Below the pieces are notes generated by a model that was not told the origin of the DNA, did not search any database, and saw only the letters and a list, made by a program, of their open reading frames with translations. Positions 1 to 9,106 of a stretch of 64,000 bases of DNA are shown here, one piece after another. The position numbers and the translations under genes were made by a program. Source of the stretch: an uncultured Bacteroidales bacterium (GTDB lineage: Bacteria; Bacteroidota; Bacteroidia; Bacteroidales; Lentimicrobiaceae); NCBI GenBank assembly GCA_937894795.1, contig CALCQV010000071.1, positions 1 to 64,000 of the forward strand, given 5' to 3'. The stretch's first letter is position 1. Every line of letters starts with the position of its first letter.

Positions 1-20
1 TAATTATCGCATTAAAAGAA

Positions 21-51
21 AAAGAGGCTATCCTTTTGAGACAGCCTCTTT
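21..51. terminator. Rho-independent terminator hairpin
   Basis: A 9-bp perfect inverted repeat (AAAGAGGCT / AGCCTCTTT) with a 13-nt loop is followed by a T-rich stretch on the + strand and, read on the - strand, by TTCTTTT. It could end the minus-strand gene that stops at 180 or a plus-strand gene left of the window. The bases between it and position 180 hold nothing else I can recognise. Confidence 0.7.
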
Positions 52-179
52 ATTTATGTGTAAAGCATAACCTCTTTGTTACTTACTAAACAATTTCCAT
101 TTAAAGCATTCCTGCAGTTATATAAAATTCGGTATAACAATTGAGGTATTCAGTTTGCTGAAGATCAATCTTATTGTTG

Positions 180-2873
180 CTAATATAGTAAATGGATACT
201 GCTTGATAGGAGTCGTTTTTGTTGTATAGTCTGTTCAGGCGACTCAGGTGATCCAACATTTTCATATACTACGCAACGATAAAAATAGACACCTTCGGGG
301 CATAAGCTATTGGTGTTTTTATCGCGTCCATCCCACCTGATCTCAGGATCAACAGTTTCAAAGACAAGAACTCCCCATCTATTGAATATCTGCATTTCTA
401 CACGTTCAACTGATGTATAGCCCGGGAACGGTACAAAGAAATCATTTATATTATCACTATTAGGAGTAAATACATTTGGCAGACGATATCTAGGACAATC
501 GTCAATGCCCAGGCAATATGTAAATGCTTCAGTAGTGTCAATATTACTGTTCGTATCAATAGCGGCAATAAAGTAGCAAGCTGAAATGGATAGACTTGAA
601 AGAGTATGGGTATAATTAGTGTTTTCCGGTTCAATTGTGGCTATTAACACATCAGGATTGCCTTTTTGGTAAAGAAGATAGTTGGCAATGTCAGGGGCAC
701 AGGTTAACTTGATGTTTTCCCAGGAAAACAATATCGTCAAATCTTCACAATTAATATCAGCTGTCAACATTGGTTGACATGGAGCAACATTATCCAGAGG
801 TGAATCACACTTAATCTGAGTGAAATTGATTAAAGGATCAATGTATCCCGGTGTGCCATAAGTGCCAATGGTTTTTACATAATAACAATACTGTTGTTCA
901 TTGATTAAGCTAGTATCAACATATCTTCTGAGAGGTACCATTGCAATACTATCGAAGTTTGGTGCGTCGGGGTCTTTACGATATATCACATAATTCTCAT
1001 TTGCCCATGGGACATTTTCATTGAATGTGAGTGTGATTTGTCGATCAGAGGGAGATGTTGTCAGGTAAACTGATGAAGCAGGAACAGAAAATCCTACAGA
1101 AAATACATTTCCCGGTGTATTATTAATAAGCTCAATGCGATATGTCCAGGAATCATCTCTTGTATTCATACCCTGATCAGTATAAATAGTATCATTAAGA
1201 TCGTTGAACTCCGCAACCTGAACACTATTGGAAGTGGTAAAACCCTGCGATCTGAATAACTTATAAATAAATGGCCCGGGCGTTTGAATGGTATCAAGTT
1301 CAGTAGGTTTAGACCAGGCAATATATATCTGTCCTGCATCAATAGAGGTGGTATCAATACTTACATTGGTAATTACAGGCAGATCTTTTTTCAGGTCGGT
1401 GCAAAACTCCTCTGATGCTTTACTTTCTGCTCCATCAGCAAACCAATAGGTGACTATGTAGCAATAGGTTATTCCCCTAACAAGCCCTACTCCGTTATTA
1501 TCATCAACGAAAGAAGTGTTGTTAATACCATCAGTTGTTGCAATTAATTGATAGCCTGTTTCAGGTGGTACTCCGGTCACACATTCTCCGGGGATAAAAC
1601 CCGAATTACCTGCCCGGCGATAAATCTTATAACCCCTTGCTTCGGAGCATATTGCCCTTTGCCATGAAAGGGTTATAGAATTTCCAAGCGGTTCTGCATT
1701 TGTACCAACTACAGGGGGGGCAATGACTTTAATATTGAGAGTTTTTAAATCAAACAGGCTGACGGGTGAGCCATTATCTTCAACTTTGAAATATACCTGA
1801 TAGTCTTGGTTTCTAACATTAGCACACGAAGTAATCCATTTCAGGTCTCCTTGAATAATGCCAATAGAATCGTAGGTTATCTGAAATGTGGCCGGATTCG
1901 AAGGAATGATTAGAGGCCCACCGGTAGCGGTAAGCGTCAACATATCACCATCAGGGTCGGTAGCCGTAATTTTAATATTCAAAGTATCACCGGCAACAAC
2001 ACAAGTGTCAGTTACCAGGCTTAGCACAGGAGGTTCATTATCGCAAGCTATAATGTTTACCTGCATATCGCGGGTAACATACCCTATCCTTACTCCATTG
2101 CGCCACTCTTCAATAATGAATGCGAAATTGTATTCACCCTGAATAGTAGGGTTCTGCCATAAAATATCACCAGTTGTAGCATCAATTGTAAATGTACCCG
2201 GATTCAGTTCATCTACTTCGTTAGGTAATTTATACCCAATGATATTTAATCCTCCGGCTCCACGAGGAGTGACAAGTTTAAATGACAAACTATCGCCATT
2301 TGGGTCAAATGCGCCGGGATTGTGAAGGTATGGCACTCCAATACATCCATTGTCAATTGGAGGAAGAAGAAGCTGTGGAGAACTGTTGTTGCCAAGGAAA
2401 GGGTTTATTACCAGCAGGGTTTCAATGTATAAGGGCACATCAACCGAATTTGGAATGTTTTGAATTCCCATATTTCGATTAGGGTCTTCCAGCCATATTC
2501 TATATGTTGAAGCAGAAGGGTATGTGTGAACCCCAATATATACATTCTTACGAATATCTTTTCCCACCATTTCTCCAACATGCTCGCATGATATGCCGGC
2601 CGGTGTTATTCCTGAGGGTCCATTACTGCGCGGAATAATGCTGTTCTCACCATCTCCCCAGTTTAAAGTCAATTCACAACGGTCAGCAGCGCTGGGTGCA
2701 AAGGTATAAGTGGTAATTGTTACTTCGTATGTAAGATTATTGAGATGTTTATAAGTAATTTCACCTGCACGTTGATGTGTGGCATAGAGTGAAATATTAA
2801 GCATGAAAATATTTGCCAATACTAAGAAAAGCCGTTTTAACCATCTGATATTATTTGCTTTAACTGCATTCAT
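180..2873 (-). CDS. Large secreted protein with T9SS type B sorting domain
   Basis: Predicted surface or secreted protein of about 897 residues. I place the start at the ATG at 2873 because it opens directly into a signal peptide (MNAVKANN, then a hydrophobic stretch ending near SLYA). The longer reading from 2969 would begin upstream of a TATATTTG promoter element. The middle carries repeated beta-sandwich-like modules of fibronectin III or PKD character, with DPDGD turns. The C-terminal ~90 residues read as the gliding-motility-associated (type B) sorting domain: LPNVFTPNSDNINDFF, then FNRWGVLVFE, then WDGRD and CPEGVYFYRC. In this family that domain directs export by T9SS. It is divergent from relA. 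The specific ligand or role is unknown. Confidence is high for the secretion class and low for function. Confidence 0.85.
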   Translation of the reverse strand: MNAVKANNIRWLKRLFLVLANIFMLNISLYATHQRAGEITYKHLNNLTYEVTITTYTFAPSAADRCELTLNWGDGENSIIPRSNGPSGITPAGISCEHVGEMVGKDIRKNVYIGVHTYPSASTYRIWLEDPNRNMGIQNIPNSVDVPLYIETLLVINPFLGNNSSPQLLLPPIDNGCIGVPYLHNPGAFDPNGDSLSFKLVTPRGAGGLNIIGYKLPNEVDELNPGTFTIDATTGDILWQNPTIQGEYNFAFIIEEWRNGVRIGYVTRDMQVNIIACDNEPPVLSLVTDTCVVAGDTLNIKITATDPDGDMLTLTATGGPLIIPSNPATFQITYDSIGIIQGDLKWITSCANVRNQDYQVYFKVEDNGSPVSLFDLKTLNIKVIAPPVVGTNAEPLGNSITLSWQRAICSEARGYKIYRRAGNSGFIPGECVTGVPPETGYQLIATTDGINNTSFVDDNNGVGLVRGITYCYIVTYWFADGAESKASEEFCTDLKKDLPVITNVSIDTTSIDAGQIYIAWSKPTELDTIQTPGPFIYKLFRSQGFTTSNSVQVAEFNDLNDTIYTDQGMNTRDDSWTYRIELINNTPGNVFSVGFSVPASSVYLTTSPSDRQITLTFNENVPWANENYVIYRKDPDAPNFDSIAMVPLRRYVDTSLINEQQYCYYVKTIGTYGTPGYIDPLINFTQIKCDSPLDNVAPCQPMLTADINCEDLTILFSWENIKLTCAPDIANYLLYQKGNPDVLIATIEPENTNYTHTLSSLSISACYFIAAIDTNSNIDTTEAFTYCLGIDDCPRYRLPNVFTPNSDNINDFFVPFPGYTSVERVEMQIFNRWGVLVFETVDPEIRWDGRDKNTNSLCPEGVYFYRCVVYENVGSPESPEQTIQQKRLLSSSIHLLY

Positions 2874-2921
2874 CAGAAATACCTTGTGATTTCGAAAACC
2901 TCCTAATGTTGTTATTAAGAA

Positions 2922-2929
2922 CAAATATA
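2922..2929 (-). promoter_or_regulatory. -7 promoter element (TATATTTG) for the type B surface protein
   Basis: On the minus strand this reads TATATTTG, matching the Bacteroidota TAnnTTTG element. It lies 49 bp upstream of the ATG at 2873. No TTG -33 element is seen at the usual spacing. Confidence 0.5.
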
Positions 2930-3001
2930 GGGCATTTTTGCCTTTTGACTTGTTTTTTTTATGAATCAACGTGATGATGAAGCTTTCATTGTATTATTCG
3001 A

Positions 3002-3009
3002 TACATTTG
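3002..3009 (+). promoter_or_regulatory. -7 promoter element (TACATTTG) for relA/spoT
   Basis: TACATTTG matches TAnnTTTG. Transcription would begin about 7 nt downstream, so the TTG codon at 3013 would sit at or before the transcript start. This favours the ATG at 3043 as the true start of the synthetase gene. Confidence 0.55.
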
Positions 3010-3042
3010 TAGTTGCAATATTTAGAGAAAGTAATAATCTGC

Positions 3043-5292
3043 ATGTACGTCGCTGATCTAGAACAAGAACGAAAAGAAATACTCAAGCGCTACCGGGGGC
3101 TGTTGAATGCCTGGAACAATGGAGCTGAGTTGAAGAACAAGCGCATGGTTAGAAAGGCTTTCAATCTGGCTGTTTCGGCACATAAGGATATGCGTCGAAA
3201 AAGTGGCGAGCCATATATATACCACCCTATTGAGGTTGCCCGAATTGTTGCCGGTGAGATTGGACTTGGAGAAACTTCTATAATCTGTGCTCTTCTCCAT
3301 GATGTTGTTGAAGATACCGATTATACCATTGATGACATGCGCCGGATGTTCGGTGAAAAAGTTGCCAGAATAATTGATGGATTAACCAAGATTAAAGAGC
3401 TTTTTGATCATACACCTTCAGCTCAGGCTGAAAATTTTCGTAAGATGCTACTGACTCTGTCTGATGATGTCAGAGTTATTCTTATCAAGCTGGCTGACCG
3501 TTTGCATAATATGCGAACGCTTGAATCCATGCCAAAAGAGAAGCAACTGAAGATTGCATCTGAAACTATATACCTGTTTGCTCCATTGGCACATCGTCTG
3601 GGACTATACGCAATTAAAAGCGAGCTTGAAGATTTAGCCCTTAAGTATACTGAGCCTGAGATATATTCCTCTATTTCAAAGAAACTTGAAGATTCATCTG
3701 CCGAAAGAACCAAGTTTATCAACAAGTTTATATACCCTATACGAAAGGCACTATTGGCTCAGGGTCTGGTATTTGAGATCATTGCCAGAGAAAAATCTAT
3801 TTTCTCCATTTGGCAGAAGATGAAAGCTAAACAAGTTCCCTTTGATGAAGTGTTTGATATTTTCGCCATCAGAATAATTATAGATACTAATTATGAGAAT
3901 GAGAAATATCAGTGTTGGCAGGCATATTCCATTGTAACAGATTTTTACAGCCCTAAGCAGAATAGACTGCGTGACTGGATTTCTACTCCCAAGGCTAATG
4001 GATATGAGTCTCTTCACACTACTGTTATGAGTCACACAGGACAATGGGTCGAAGTGCAGATCAGAACCCGTAGAATGAATGAAATTGCTGAAAAAGGTTA
4101 TGCAGCTCATTGGAAATACAAAGAGAAATCAAATAGTGAAAGTGGATTAGACAGATGGCTCAATAAAATAAAGGAGTTATTGCAATCACCTGATTCTAAT
4201 GCATTGGCATTCCTGGATGAGTTTAAACTCAATCTTTTTGCTGATGAAATCATTGTGTTTACTCCTAAAGGGGAAGTCAAAACCTTACCTTCAAATTCCA
4301 CTGCTCTTGACTTTGCCTATAACATTCACTCTGAAATTGGTAATCAATGTATTGGAGCAAAAGTGAATCATAAGCTGGTTGCTCTTAATCAAACACTTAA
4401 AAGCGGTGATCAGGTAGAGATTATAACATCAAAAAAGCAGGTGCCTCGCGAGGAGTGGATGAATTATGTTGTTACTGCCAGAGCTAAATCATTTATTAAA
4501 GAAGCTCTTAAGGAACAAAGAAAGAAACATGTTGATGCAGGTAAAATTAAACTCGAAGAGATTTTCAATGAGTTGAAAATTGAACTCAATAGAACCAGTT
4601 TATTAAAACTTCAGGAATGTACTCAGATAAATTCTGTAATTGATTTATACTATAAAGTTGATAAAGGTGAGATTGGAATCAAAGAAGTTAAAGAGTGCCT
4701 GCAACTTCATGATAGAACCGGTTGGCTAAATCTGATTACCCGCCCATTTACAAGATCGAAGTCCACTTCACAGCATAAGCTATCTGATGAGGTGAAAAAG
4801 CAGATGCGAAATATTGATATTCCGGTTAAAGAGAATGATACAGTGGAATATAGGATTTCAGATTGTTGTAATCCTATACCGGGAGATGAAGTAATCGGTT
4901 TCATGCCTCAGGAAGGTGGCGTGTGGATACATCGCACAAACTGCCCTGAAGCTATTCAATTGATGTCGAAATATGGTAACCGTATCGTAAAAATCAATTG
5001 GACAGGAACCGAGGACGGAACTTTTCTTAGCGGACTGCGAGTAGTGGGATTCGACAACATGGGGTTACTGAATGATATAGTTCATATTATATCAAGCCAA
5101 ATGAGCCTTAACATCCGGTCTTTTCACATTGATTCAACAGGTGATGTGTTTGAATCTACAATCATGCTACTGGTGCATAATACTGACGACTTGAATCGCT
5201 TAATGGTTGAGCTAAAGAAACTTAAAGGAATTAATAGTGTCTATAGAATAAGCCGTTTAACTGATAAGCCAACCAAAAACCTTTCCATATAG
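3043..5292 (+). CDS. relA: Bifunctional (p)ppGpp synthetase/hydrolase RelA/SpoT
   Basis: Stringent-response enzyme that makes (p)ppGpp from ATP and GTP/GDP and also hydrolyses it. About 749 residues from the ATG at 3043. The domain order is that of long Rel proteins. An HD hydrolase domain carries HDVVEDT near residue 86. A synthetase domain carries NRLRDWISTPKANGYESLH and EVQIRTRRMNEIAEKGYAAHW. A TGS domain follows (IIVFTPKGEVKTLPSNST), and a C-terminal ACT region lies after the CCNPIPGDEV segment. The R-x-R-D motif before the G-loop is the positively charged version found in bifunctional enzymes, unlike E-x-D-D of monofunctional RelA. The intact HDxxED also argues that hydrolysis is active. 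It is followed by a Fur-family regulator 125 bp downstream. Confidence 0.96.
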   Translation: MYVADLEQERKEILKRYRGLLNAWNNGAELKNKRMVRKAFNLAVSAHKDMRRKSGEPYIYHPIEVARIVAGEIGLGETSIICALLHDVVEDTDYTIDDMRRMFGEKVARIIDGLTKIKELFDHTPSAQAENFRKMLLTLSDDVRVILIKLADRLHNMRTLESMPKEKQLKIASETIYLFAPLAHRLGLYAIKSELEDLALKYTEPEIYSSISKKLEDSSAERTKFINKFIYPIRKALLAQGLVFEIIAREKSIFSIWQKMKAKQVPFDEVFDIFAIRIIIDTNYENEKYQCWQAYSIVTDFYSPKQNRLRDWISTPKANGYESLHTTVMSHTGQWVEVQIRTRRMNEIAEKGYAAHWKYKEKSNSESGLDRWLNKIKELLQSPDSNALAFLDEFKLNLFADEIIVFTPKGEVKTLPSNSTALDFAYNIHSEIGNQCIGAKVNHKLVALNQTLKSGDQVEIITSKKQVPREEWMNYVVTARAKSFIKEALKEQRKKHVDAGKIKLEEIFNELKIELNRTSLLKLQECTQINSVIDLYYKVDKGEIGIKEVKECLQLHDRTGWLNLITRPFTRSKSTSQHKLSDEVKKQMRNIDIPVKENDTVEYRISDCCNPIPGDEVIGFMPQEGGVWIHRTNCPEAIQLMSKYGNRIVKINWTGTEDGTFLSGLRVVGFDNMGLLNDIVHIISSQMSLNIRSFHIDSTGDVFESTIMLLVHNTDDLNRLMVELKKLKGINSVYRISRLTDKPTKNLSI

Positions 5293-5417
5293 AGGCTTGA
5301 TTTGTTAAAATTCCAATTATTATTTTTATTTATTCTAAATAGTAATTAGGATATTTTATAACTTTACCGTCTGAAAGCCATAAACAGTAATAACTGTCTT
5401 TAATTACCTGACTCGTC

Positions 5418-5921
5418 ATGAGAGATAATGAACGTTTAAATTTCGAAACGGTTACAAAAATTTTCACAGACTATCTTGAAAGTAATGGACATCGGAAAAC
5501 GCCCGAACGATATACTATTCTTAGAGAAATATATTCAACCAAAGGACATTTTGACATAGAATCACTCTATATCAGGATGAAGAATAACCGGTATCGGGTT
5601 AGCCGGGCTACACTGTATAATACCATAGAGTTATTGCAGAATTGCAACCTTGTTACAAAGCATCAATTTGGAAATAACTACGCTCAATATGAACGGTCAT
5701 TCAAATTTAAGCAGCATGATCACTTCATCAATGTTGAAGATGGAACGGTACTGGAATTTTGTGACCCCAGGTTACAGGAAATTCAGGCTTCTGTGGAGCG
5801 TATCTTAGGCGTAAAGATTTCAAGCCATTCTCTTACTTTCTATGGTTATAAAGAAGATCAGAAACAAAATAACCAAGTTAATTCCGATAGTGGTATCGCT
5901 GATTCTGCTGAAGCGTTGTAG
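5418..5921 (+). CDS. Fur-family transcriptional regulator lacking the CxxC zinc site
   Basis: DNA-binding metal- or redox-responsive repressor of the Fur superfamily, 167 residues. The N-terminal winged helix is clear: [20 protein letters not shown], then [12 protein letters not shown], then [14 protein letters not shown]. The dimerisation domain has [23 protein letters not shown], where typical Fur proteins have HDHLxCxxCGxVxEF. The two structural-zinc cysteines are thus replaced (N and E/D), with one Cys remaining in FCDP. The C-terminal tail past residue 150 is low-complexity. Gene order rel-fur-purA is one I associate with other Bacteroidales, but I did not check it. Which metal or signal it senses cannot be read from the sequence; a Fur, PerR or Zur subtype is not assignable. 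Confidence 0.9.
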   Translation: MRDNERLNFETVTKIFTDYLESNGHRKTPERYTILREIYSTKGHFDIESLYIRMKNNRYRVSRATLYNTIELLQNCNLVTKHQFGNNYAQYERSFKFKQHDHFINVEDGTVLEFCDPRLQEIQASVERILGVKISSHSLTFYGYKEDQKQNNQVNSDSGIADSAEAL

Positions 5922-6127
5922 TTCTTATTCAGGACGTAAAGATCATAAAGCAATTACCGGTTCCTATGAAGTAAAGGAAAACCATGTTTTAATTGCATTT
6001 CAAGGTAATTAATTGGGTTCTTTTTCTTATTATTGCATCAAAACCCAAAGTACATTATTTAGGTTTCGTAGCAATCCTATTTGGCTGCAAATCACTTACT
6101 TTAGGCTAATTATTTAAATTCATATAG

Positions 6128-7429
6128 ATGAAAGTTGATGTTTTATTGGGCCTTCAATGGGGAGATGAGGGTAAAGGGAAAATTACCGATGTTCTAACAC
6201 CTGAATACGATATTATTGCCAGATTTCAAGGAGGCCCCAATGCCGGCCACACCCTTGAATTTGATGGAGGTAAACACGTACTTCACACAATTCCTTCCGG
6301 TATCTTCCATCCTGATAAAATAAATGTTATTGGCAATGGTGTCATTATAGATCCTTATATTCTGTCGGTTGAAATAAAGAAGTTACGTGCGAAAAATGTA
6401 GCCCCTGAAAAGAACTTACTTATTTCAAAACGTGCACATCTGATAATTCCAACACATCGTTTGCTGGACTTTGTATATGAGACTACAAAGGGCGCTTCTA
6501 AGATTGGATCAACACTCAAAGGAATCGGACCTTCATACACCGACAAAGTCTCAAGGTCGGGGCTTAGAATGGGTAATACTTCGATGCCTGATTTCAAAAA
6601 TCAATATAATGTTCTTAAGGAAAGTCATAATAGGATAATCCGCTCGTATGGTTTTGTACCTGAAGAACTTTCAATTGATGGAATGCCACTTGCAGAGTAT
6701 GAAAAGCTTTGGTTTGAGAGTTTGATTTACCTTAAAGATATTCCCTTAATTGATAGTGAGTTATTTATTAATGAGAGTATTTTAAAAGGAAAAAAGATTT
6801 TAGCTGAAGGAGCTCAGGGGTCAATGCTTGACATTGATTTCGGTACTTATCCCTTCGTTACTTCTTCCAATACAATTACGGCCGGAGTGTGCTCGGGGCT
6901 GGGCATTTCACCTGACAAGGTGGGAAAAGTATTCGGTGTTTTCAAAGCATATTGTACAAGAGTTGGCAGCGGCCCATTTCCTTCAGAACTATTGGATGAG
7001 AATGGCGATAAGCTCAGAATCAAGGGTAATGAATTTGGCTCTACCACAGGCAGGCCGCGCAGGTGTGGTTGGATTGATATACCGGCCCTCAAGTATTCAA
7101 TTATGCTGAATGGCGTTACTGATTTGGTTATGATGAAGGCTGATGTGTTAGATGAACTTACTGAAATTGGAGTTTGTACACAGTATAAAATACAGGGCAA
7201 TCTTTTTGATTTTCCGCTCTTTGAAACGCTCTCTAAAGATATGGAACCTCAGGTTGCCATGCTCAAAGGCTGGAATCAGCCAATCAGTGATTTTACTGCC
7301 TGGACTGAACTGCCTGATGCTTTCAAAGACTATATTAGTTACCTGGAGTCTAGTTTTAATTTACCTGTATCAGTAATTTCTTTAGGACCTGGCCGGACTC
7401 AAACAATTATTCGTAAAAAAGACAGATAA
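6128..7429 (+). CDS. purA: Adenylosuccinate synthetase
   Basis: First committed step from IMP to AMP: IMP + Asp + GTP gives adenylosuccinate. 433 residues, the normal length for PurA. The N-terminus holds the P-loop-like LGLQWGDEGKGK with the catalytic Asp, followed by FQGGPNAGHT with the catalytic His. Further family landmarks are GTTGRPRRCGW (here GSTTGRPRRCGWID) and the C-terminal SLGPGRTQTI. It starts with an ATG at 6128, 206 bp after the Fur-family gene; that spacer shows no clear promoter or terminator. It is probably expressed on its own. Confidence 0.97.
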   Translation: MKVDVLLGLQWGDEGKGKITDVLTPEYDIIARFQGGPNAGHTLEFDGGKHVLHTIPSGIFHPDKINVIGNGVIIDPYILSVEIKKLRAKNVAPEKNLLISKRAHLIIPTHRLLDFVYETTKGASKIGSTLKGIGPSYTDKVSRSGLRMGNTSMPDFKNQYNVLKESHNRIIRSYGFVPEELSIDGMPLAEYEKLWFESLIYLKDIPLIDSELFINESILKGKKILAEGAQGSMLDIDFGTYPFVTSSNTITAGVCSGLGISPDKVGKVFGVFKAYCTRVGSGPFPSELLDENGDKLRIKGNEFGSTTGRPRRCGWIDIPALKYSIMLNGVTDLVMMKADVLDELTEIGVCTQYKIQGNLFDFPLFETLSKDMEPQVAMLKGWNQPISDFTAWTELPDAFKDYISYLESSFNLPVSVISLGPGRTQTIIRKKDR

Positions 7430-7562
7430 TCAATATAATACAACCAATTTGTCCTAATTGAAATGTAGTATTGTTGTGGCTGATCTTTACGGTTCATAGT
7501 CTAGATACAAATATTTCAGACAATACCTGCTTTGCACAATAAATTAGTAAAAAAAACACCAT

Positions 7563-8219
7563 TTGAAAGAAATAATTGAACTGATAAAGAAGGATTTCCT
7601 TTTAGAAATAAGGCAAAAGTATGCGCTTAATGCCATCCTCCTTTACGTTGTCTCTACCGTGTTTGTTGTTCAACTCTCTTTTGGTCGTGTGATAGATGAA
7701 ACCGGGTGGATTGCACTTTTTTGGATTATACTTTTATTTGCTGCTTTTAATGCTGTTAGCAAGAGTTTTGTTCAGGAGCATGCTGCCCGCAGATTATATT
7801 ATTTCACTATAGCAGCGCCTGTTTCAATTGTTTTATCAAAAATTATTTATAACAGTTTATTAATGGTATCGCTTGGCTTCCTGAGTCTGGCATTATATGT
7901 TCTTTTTCTGGGAATGCCTGATTTTAATGCATGGCTTTTCTATCCTTCTTTTGTTTTAGGTTGTATTGGAGTTGCAAGCGCATTGACTATGGTTTCTGCA
8001 ATAGCATCAAGTGCCGGAAATAATGCGGCACTTATGGCTGTTTTAGGTTTTCCTGTGGTTATCCCAATGCTTTTATTGGTTATAAATTCCTTTAAACTAT
8101 CACTGAACGAGAATATTTTATTGCTTCAGGTGATCAAATCGCTTACTTCTTTGTTACTGATAGATGCTGTGGTCGTTATCCTGGCAGTTATCCTTTTTCC
8201 GTATCTTTGGCGAAAATAA
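7563..8219 (+). CDS. ccmB: Heme exporter protein CcmB
   Basis: Membrane subunit of the CcmAB ABC transporter, which releases heme-loaded CcmE during cytochrome c maturation. 218 residues, six predicted membrane helices, with the family's N-terminal LIKKDFLLEIRQKYALN and the FNAVSKSFVQE segment after helix 2. The start is TTG at 7563. No ATG lies in frame before the essential first helix, and the TTG reading gives the expected N-terminus. It leads the run ccmB-ccmC-ccmD-like-ccmE with short gaps, so co-transcription is likely. The ATPase CcmA is not in this window. Confidence 0.92.
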   Translation: MKEIIELIKKDFLLEIRQKYALNAILLYVVSTVFVVQLSFGRVIDETGWIALFWIILLFAAFNAVSKSFVQEHAARRLYYFTIAAPVSIVLSKIIYNSLLMVSLGFLSLALYVLFLGMPDFNAWLFYPSFVLGCIGVASALTMVSAIASSAGNNAALMAVLGFPVVIPMLLLVINSFKLSLNENILLLQVIKSLTSLLLIDAVVVILAVILFPYLWRK

Positions 8220-8234
8220 ATTAATATTTAGGTT

Positions 8235-8897
8235 ATGATTAAAGGCATTTGGTGGAAAGTTGCCGGGCTATTGCTAATACTGTATTCTATAATATATGGC
8301 ATTTTGGTAGAGGTGCCCGTTTTACCTGTCATACATCAAACAATTAGAAATCTGTTTTTCCATGTGCCTATGTGGTTTGCGATGTTCATTATGCTTGGAA
8401 CATCCCTGGTATATAGTATAAAATACCTGAGTAGTTTAAAGCTGAAAGACGATCTAATTGCTGCACAGGCTGTTAATACAGGTTTATTTTTTGGTCTTCT
8501 CGGCCTTATGACCGGTATGATTTGGGCTAAGTTCACCTGGGGTGATTTCTGGACCAATGATCCACAATTGAATGGTGCAGCTGTTAGTGTTATGGCCTAT
8601 TTAGCCTATTCAATTCTGAGAGGGTCCATTGATGAGAAAGCACTCAGAGCTCGTGTTTCTGCTGTTTACAATATATTTGCTTTCATGCTTTTGGTTATCT
8701 TCCTTGGAATATTACCCCGGTTAGCTGATAGTTCACTTCATCCGGGTAAGGGAGGCAACTCGTCAACAATGGGCGATCTTGATCCTACCATGCGTATGGT
8801 TTTTTATCCTGCTGCTATCGGCTGGATATTAATTGCATTTTGGATACTTGATATCCGTAAGCGTAAAAGAATACTTGAATTACAACAACAACCTTAA
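8235..8897 (+). CDS. ccmC: Cytochrome c biogenesis protein CcmC (CcsA-like)
   Basis: Heme-handling inner membrane protein that loads heme onto CcmE. 220 residues with six membrane helices. The tryptophan-rich periplasmic WWD loop is present as WGDFWTNDPQLNGAAV. Candidate heme-ligand histidines flank it: FFHVPMWF in helix 2 and SSLHPGKGG in the last periplasmic loop. It begins 15 bp after ccmB and ends 10 bp before the ccmD-like gene. The size fits CcmC rather than the much larger CcmF. Confidence 0.93.
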   Translation: MIKGIWWKVAGLLLILYSIIYGILVEVPVLPVIHQTIRNLFFHVPMWFAMFIMLGTSLVYSIKYLSSLKLKDDLIAAQAVNTGLFFGLLGLMTGMIWAKFTWGDFWTNDPQLNGAAVSVMAYLAYSILRGSIDEKALRARVSAVYNIFAFMLLVIFLGILPRLADSSLHPGKGGNSSTMGDLDPTMRMVFYPAAIGWILIAFWILDIRKRKRILELQQQP

Positions 8898-8907
8898 ATG
8901 ATATATA

Positions 8908-9060
8908 ATGATTGGAGAAGATAAATTCCTTGTAGTGGCATTGGTAATGGCCATTATATTTTCCGGTTTGGCAGTATATTTATATCTGCTCGACAGAAAG
9001 CTCAGTAAGATTGAGAAAAAGCAACAAGAACTTTTGGCAAACAAGCAAGAGGGTAAATAG
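8908..9060 (+). CDS. ccmD: CcmD-like small membrane protein
   Basis: A 50-residue ORF (ATG at 8908, TAG at 9058-9060) lying exactly between ccmC and ccmE. It has a short polar N-terminus, one hydrophobic helix (FLVVALVMAIIFSGLAVYLYLL, residues 7-28) and a charged, coiled-coil-like tail (KIEKKQQELL). Size, topology and position match CcmD, which stabilises the CcmC-CcmE complex. CcmD sequences are very divergent, so the call rests mostly on context. It is short enough to be missed by length-filtered gene finders. Confidence 0.8.
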   Translation: MIGEDKFLVVALVMAIIFSGLAVYLYLLDRKLSKIEKKQQELLANKQEGK

Positions 9061-9075
9061 AAACGGTTTTTAATT

Positions 9076-9083
9076 TACTTTTG
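9076..9083 (+). promoter_or_regulatory. Possible -7 promoter element (TACTTTTG) before ccmE
   Basis: TACTTTTGC matches TAnnTTTGC in the 46-bp gap before ccmE. No -33 element is seen at the expected spacing. It may give an internal promoter or be chance. Confidence 0.35.
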
Positions 9084-9106
9084 CATCTCAAATAACTGAT
9101 AAACTG

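Noticed and set aside
3013..3015. TTG start for relA/spoT at 3013
   Set aside because: It would lie at the transcript start predicted from the TACATTTG element; the ATG at 3043 fits better.
6013..6048. TTGGGTT / AACCCAA inverted repeat upstream of purA as a terminator
   Set aside because: Only 7 bp with a 22-nt loop and no T-run; too weak.
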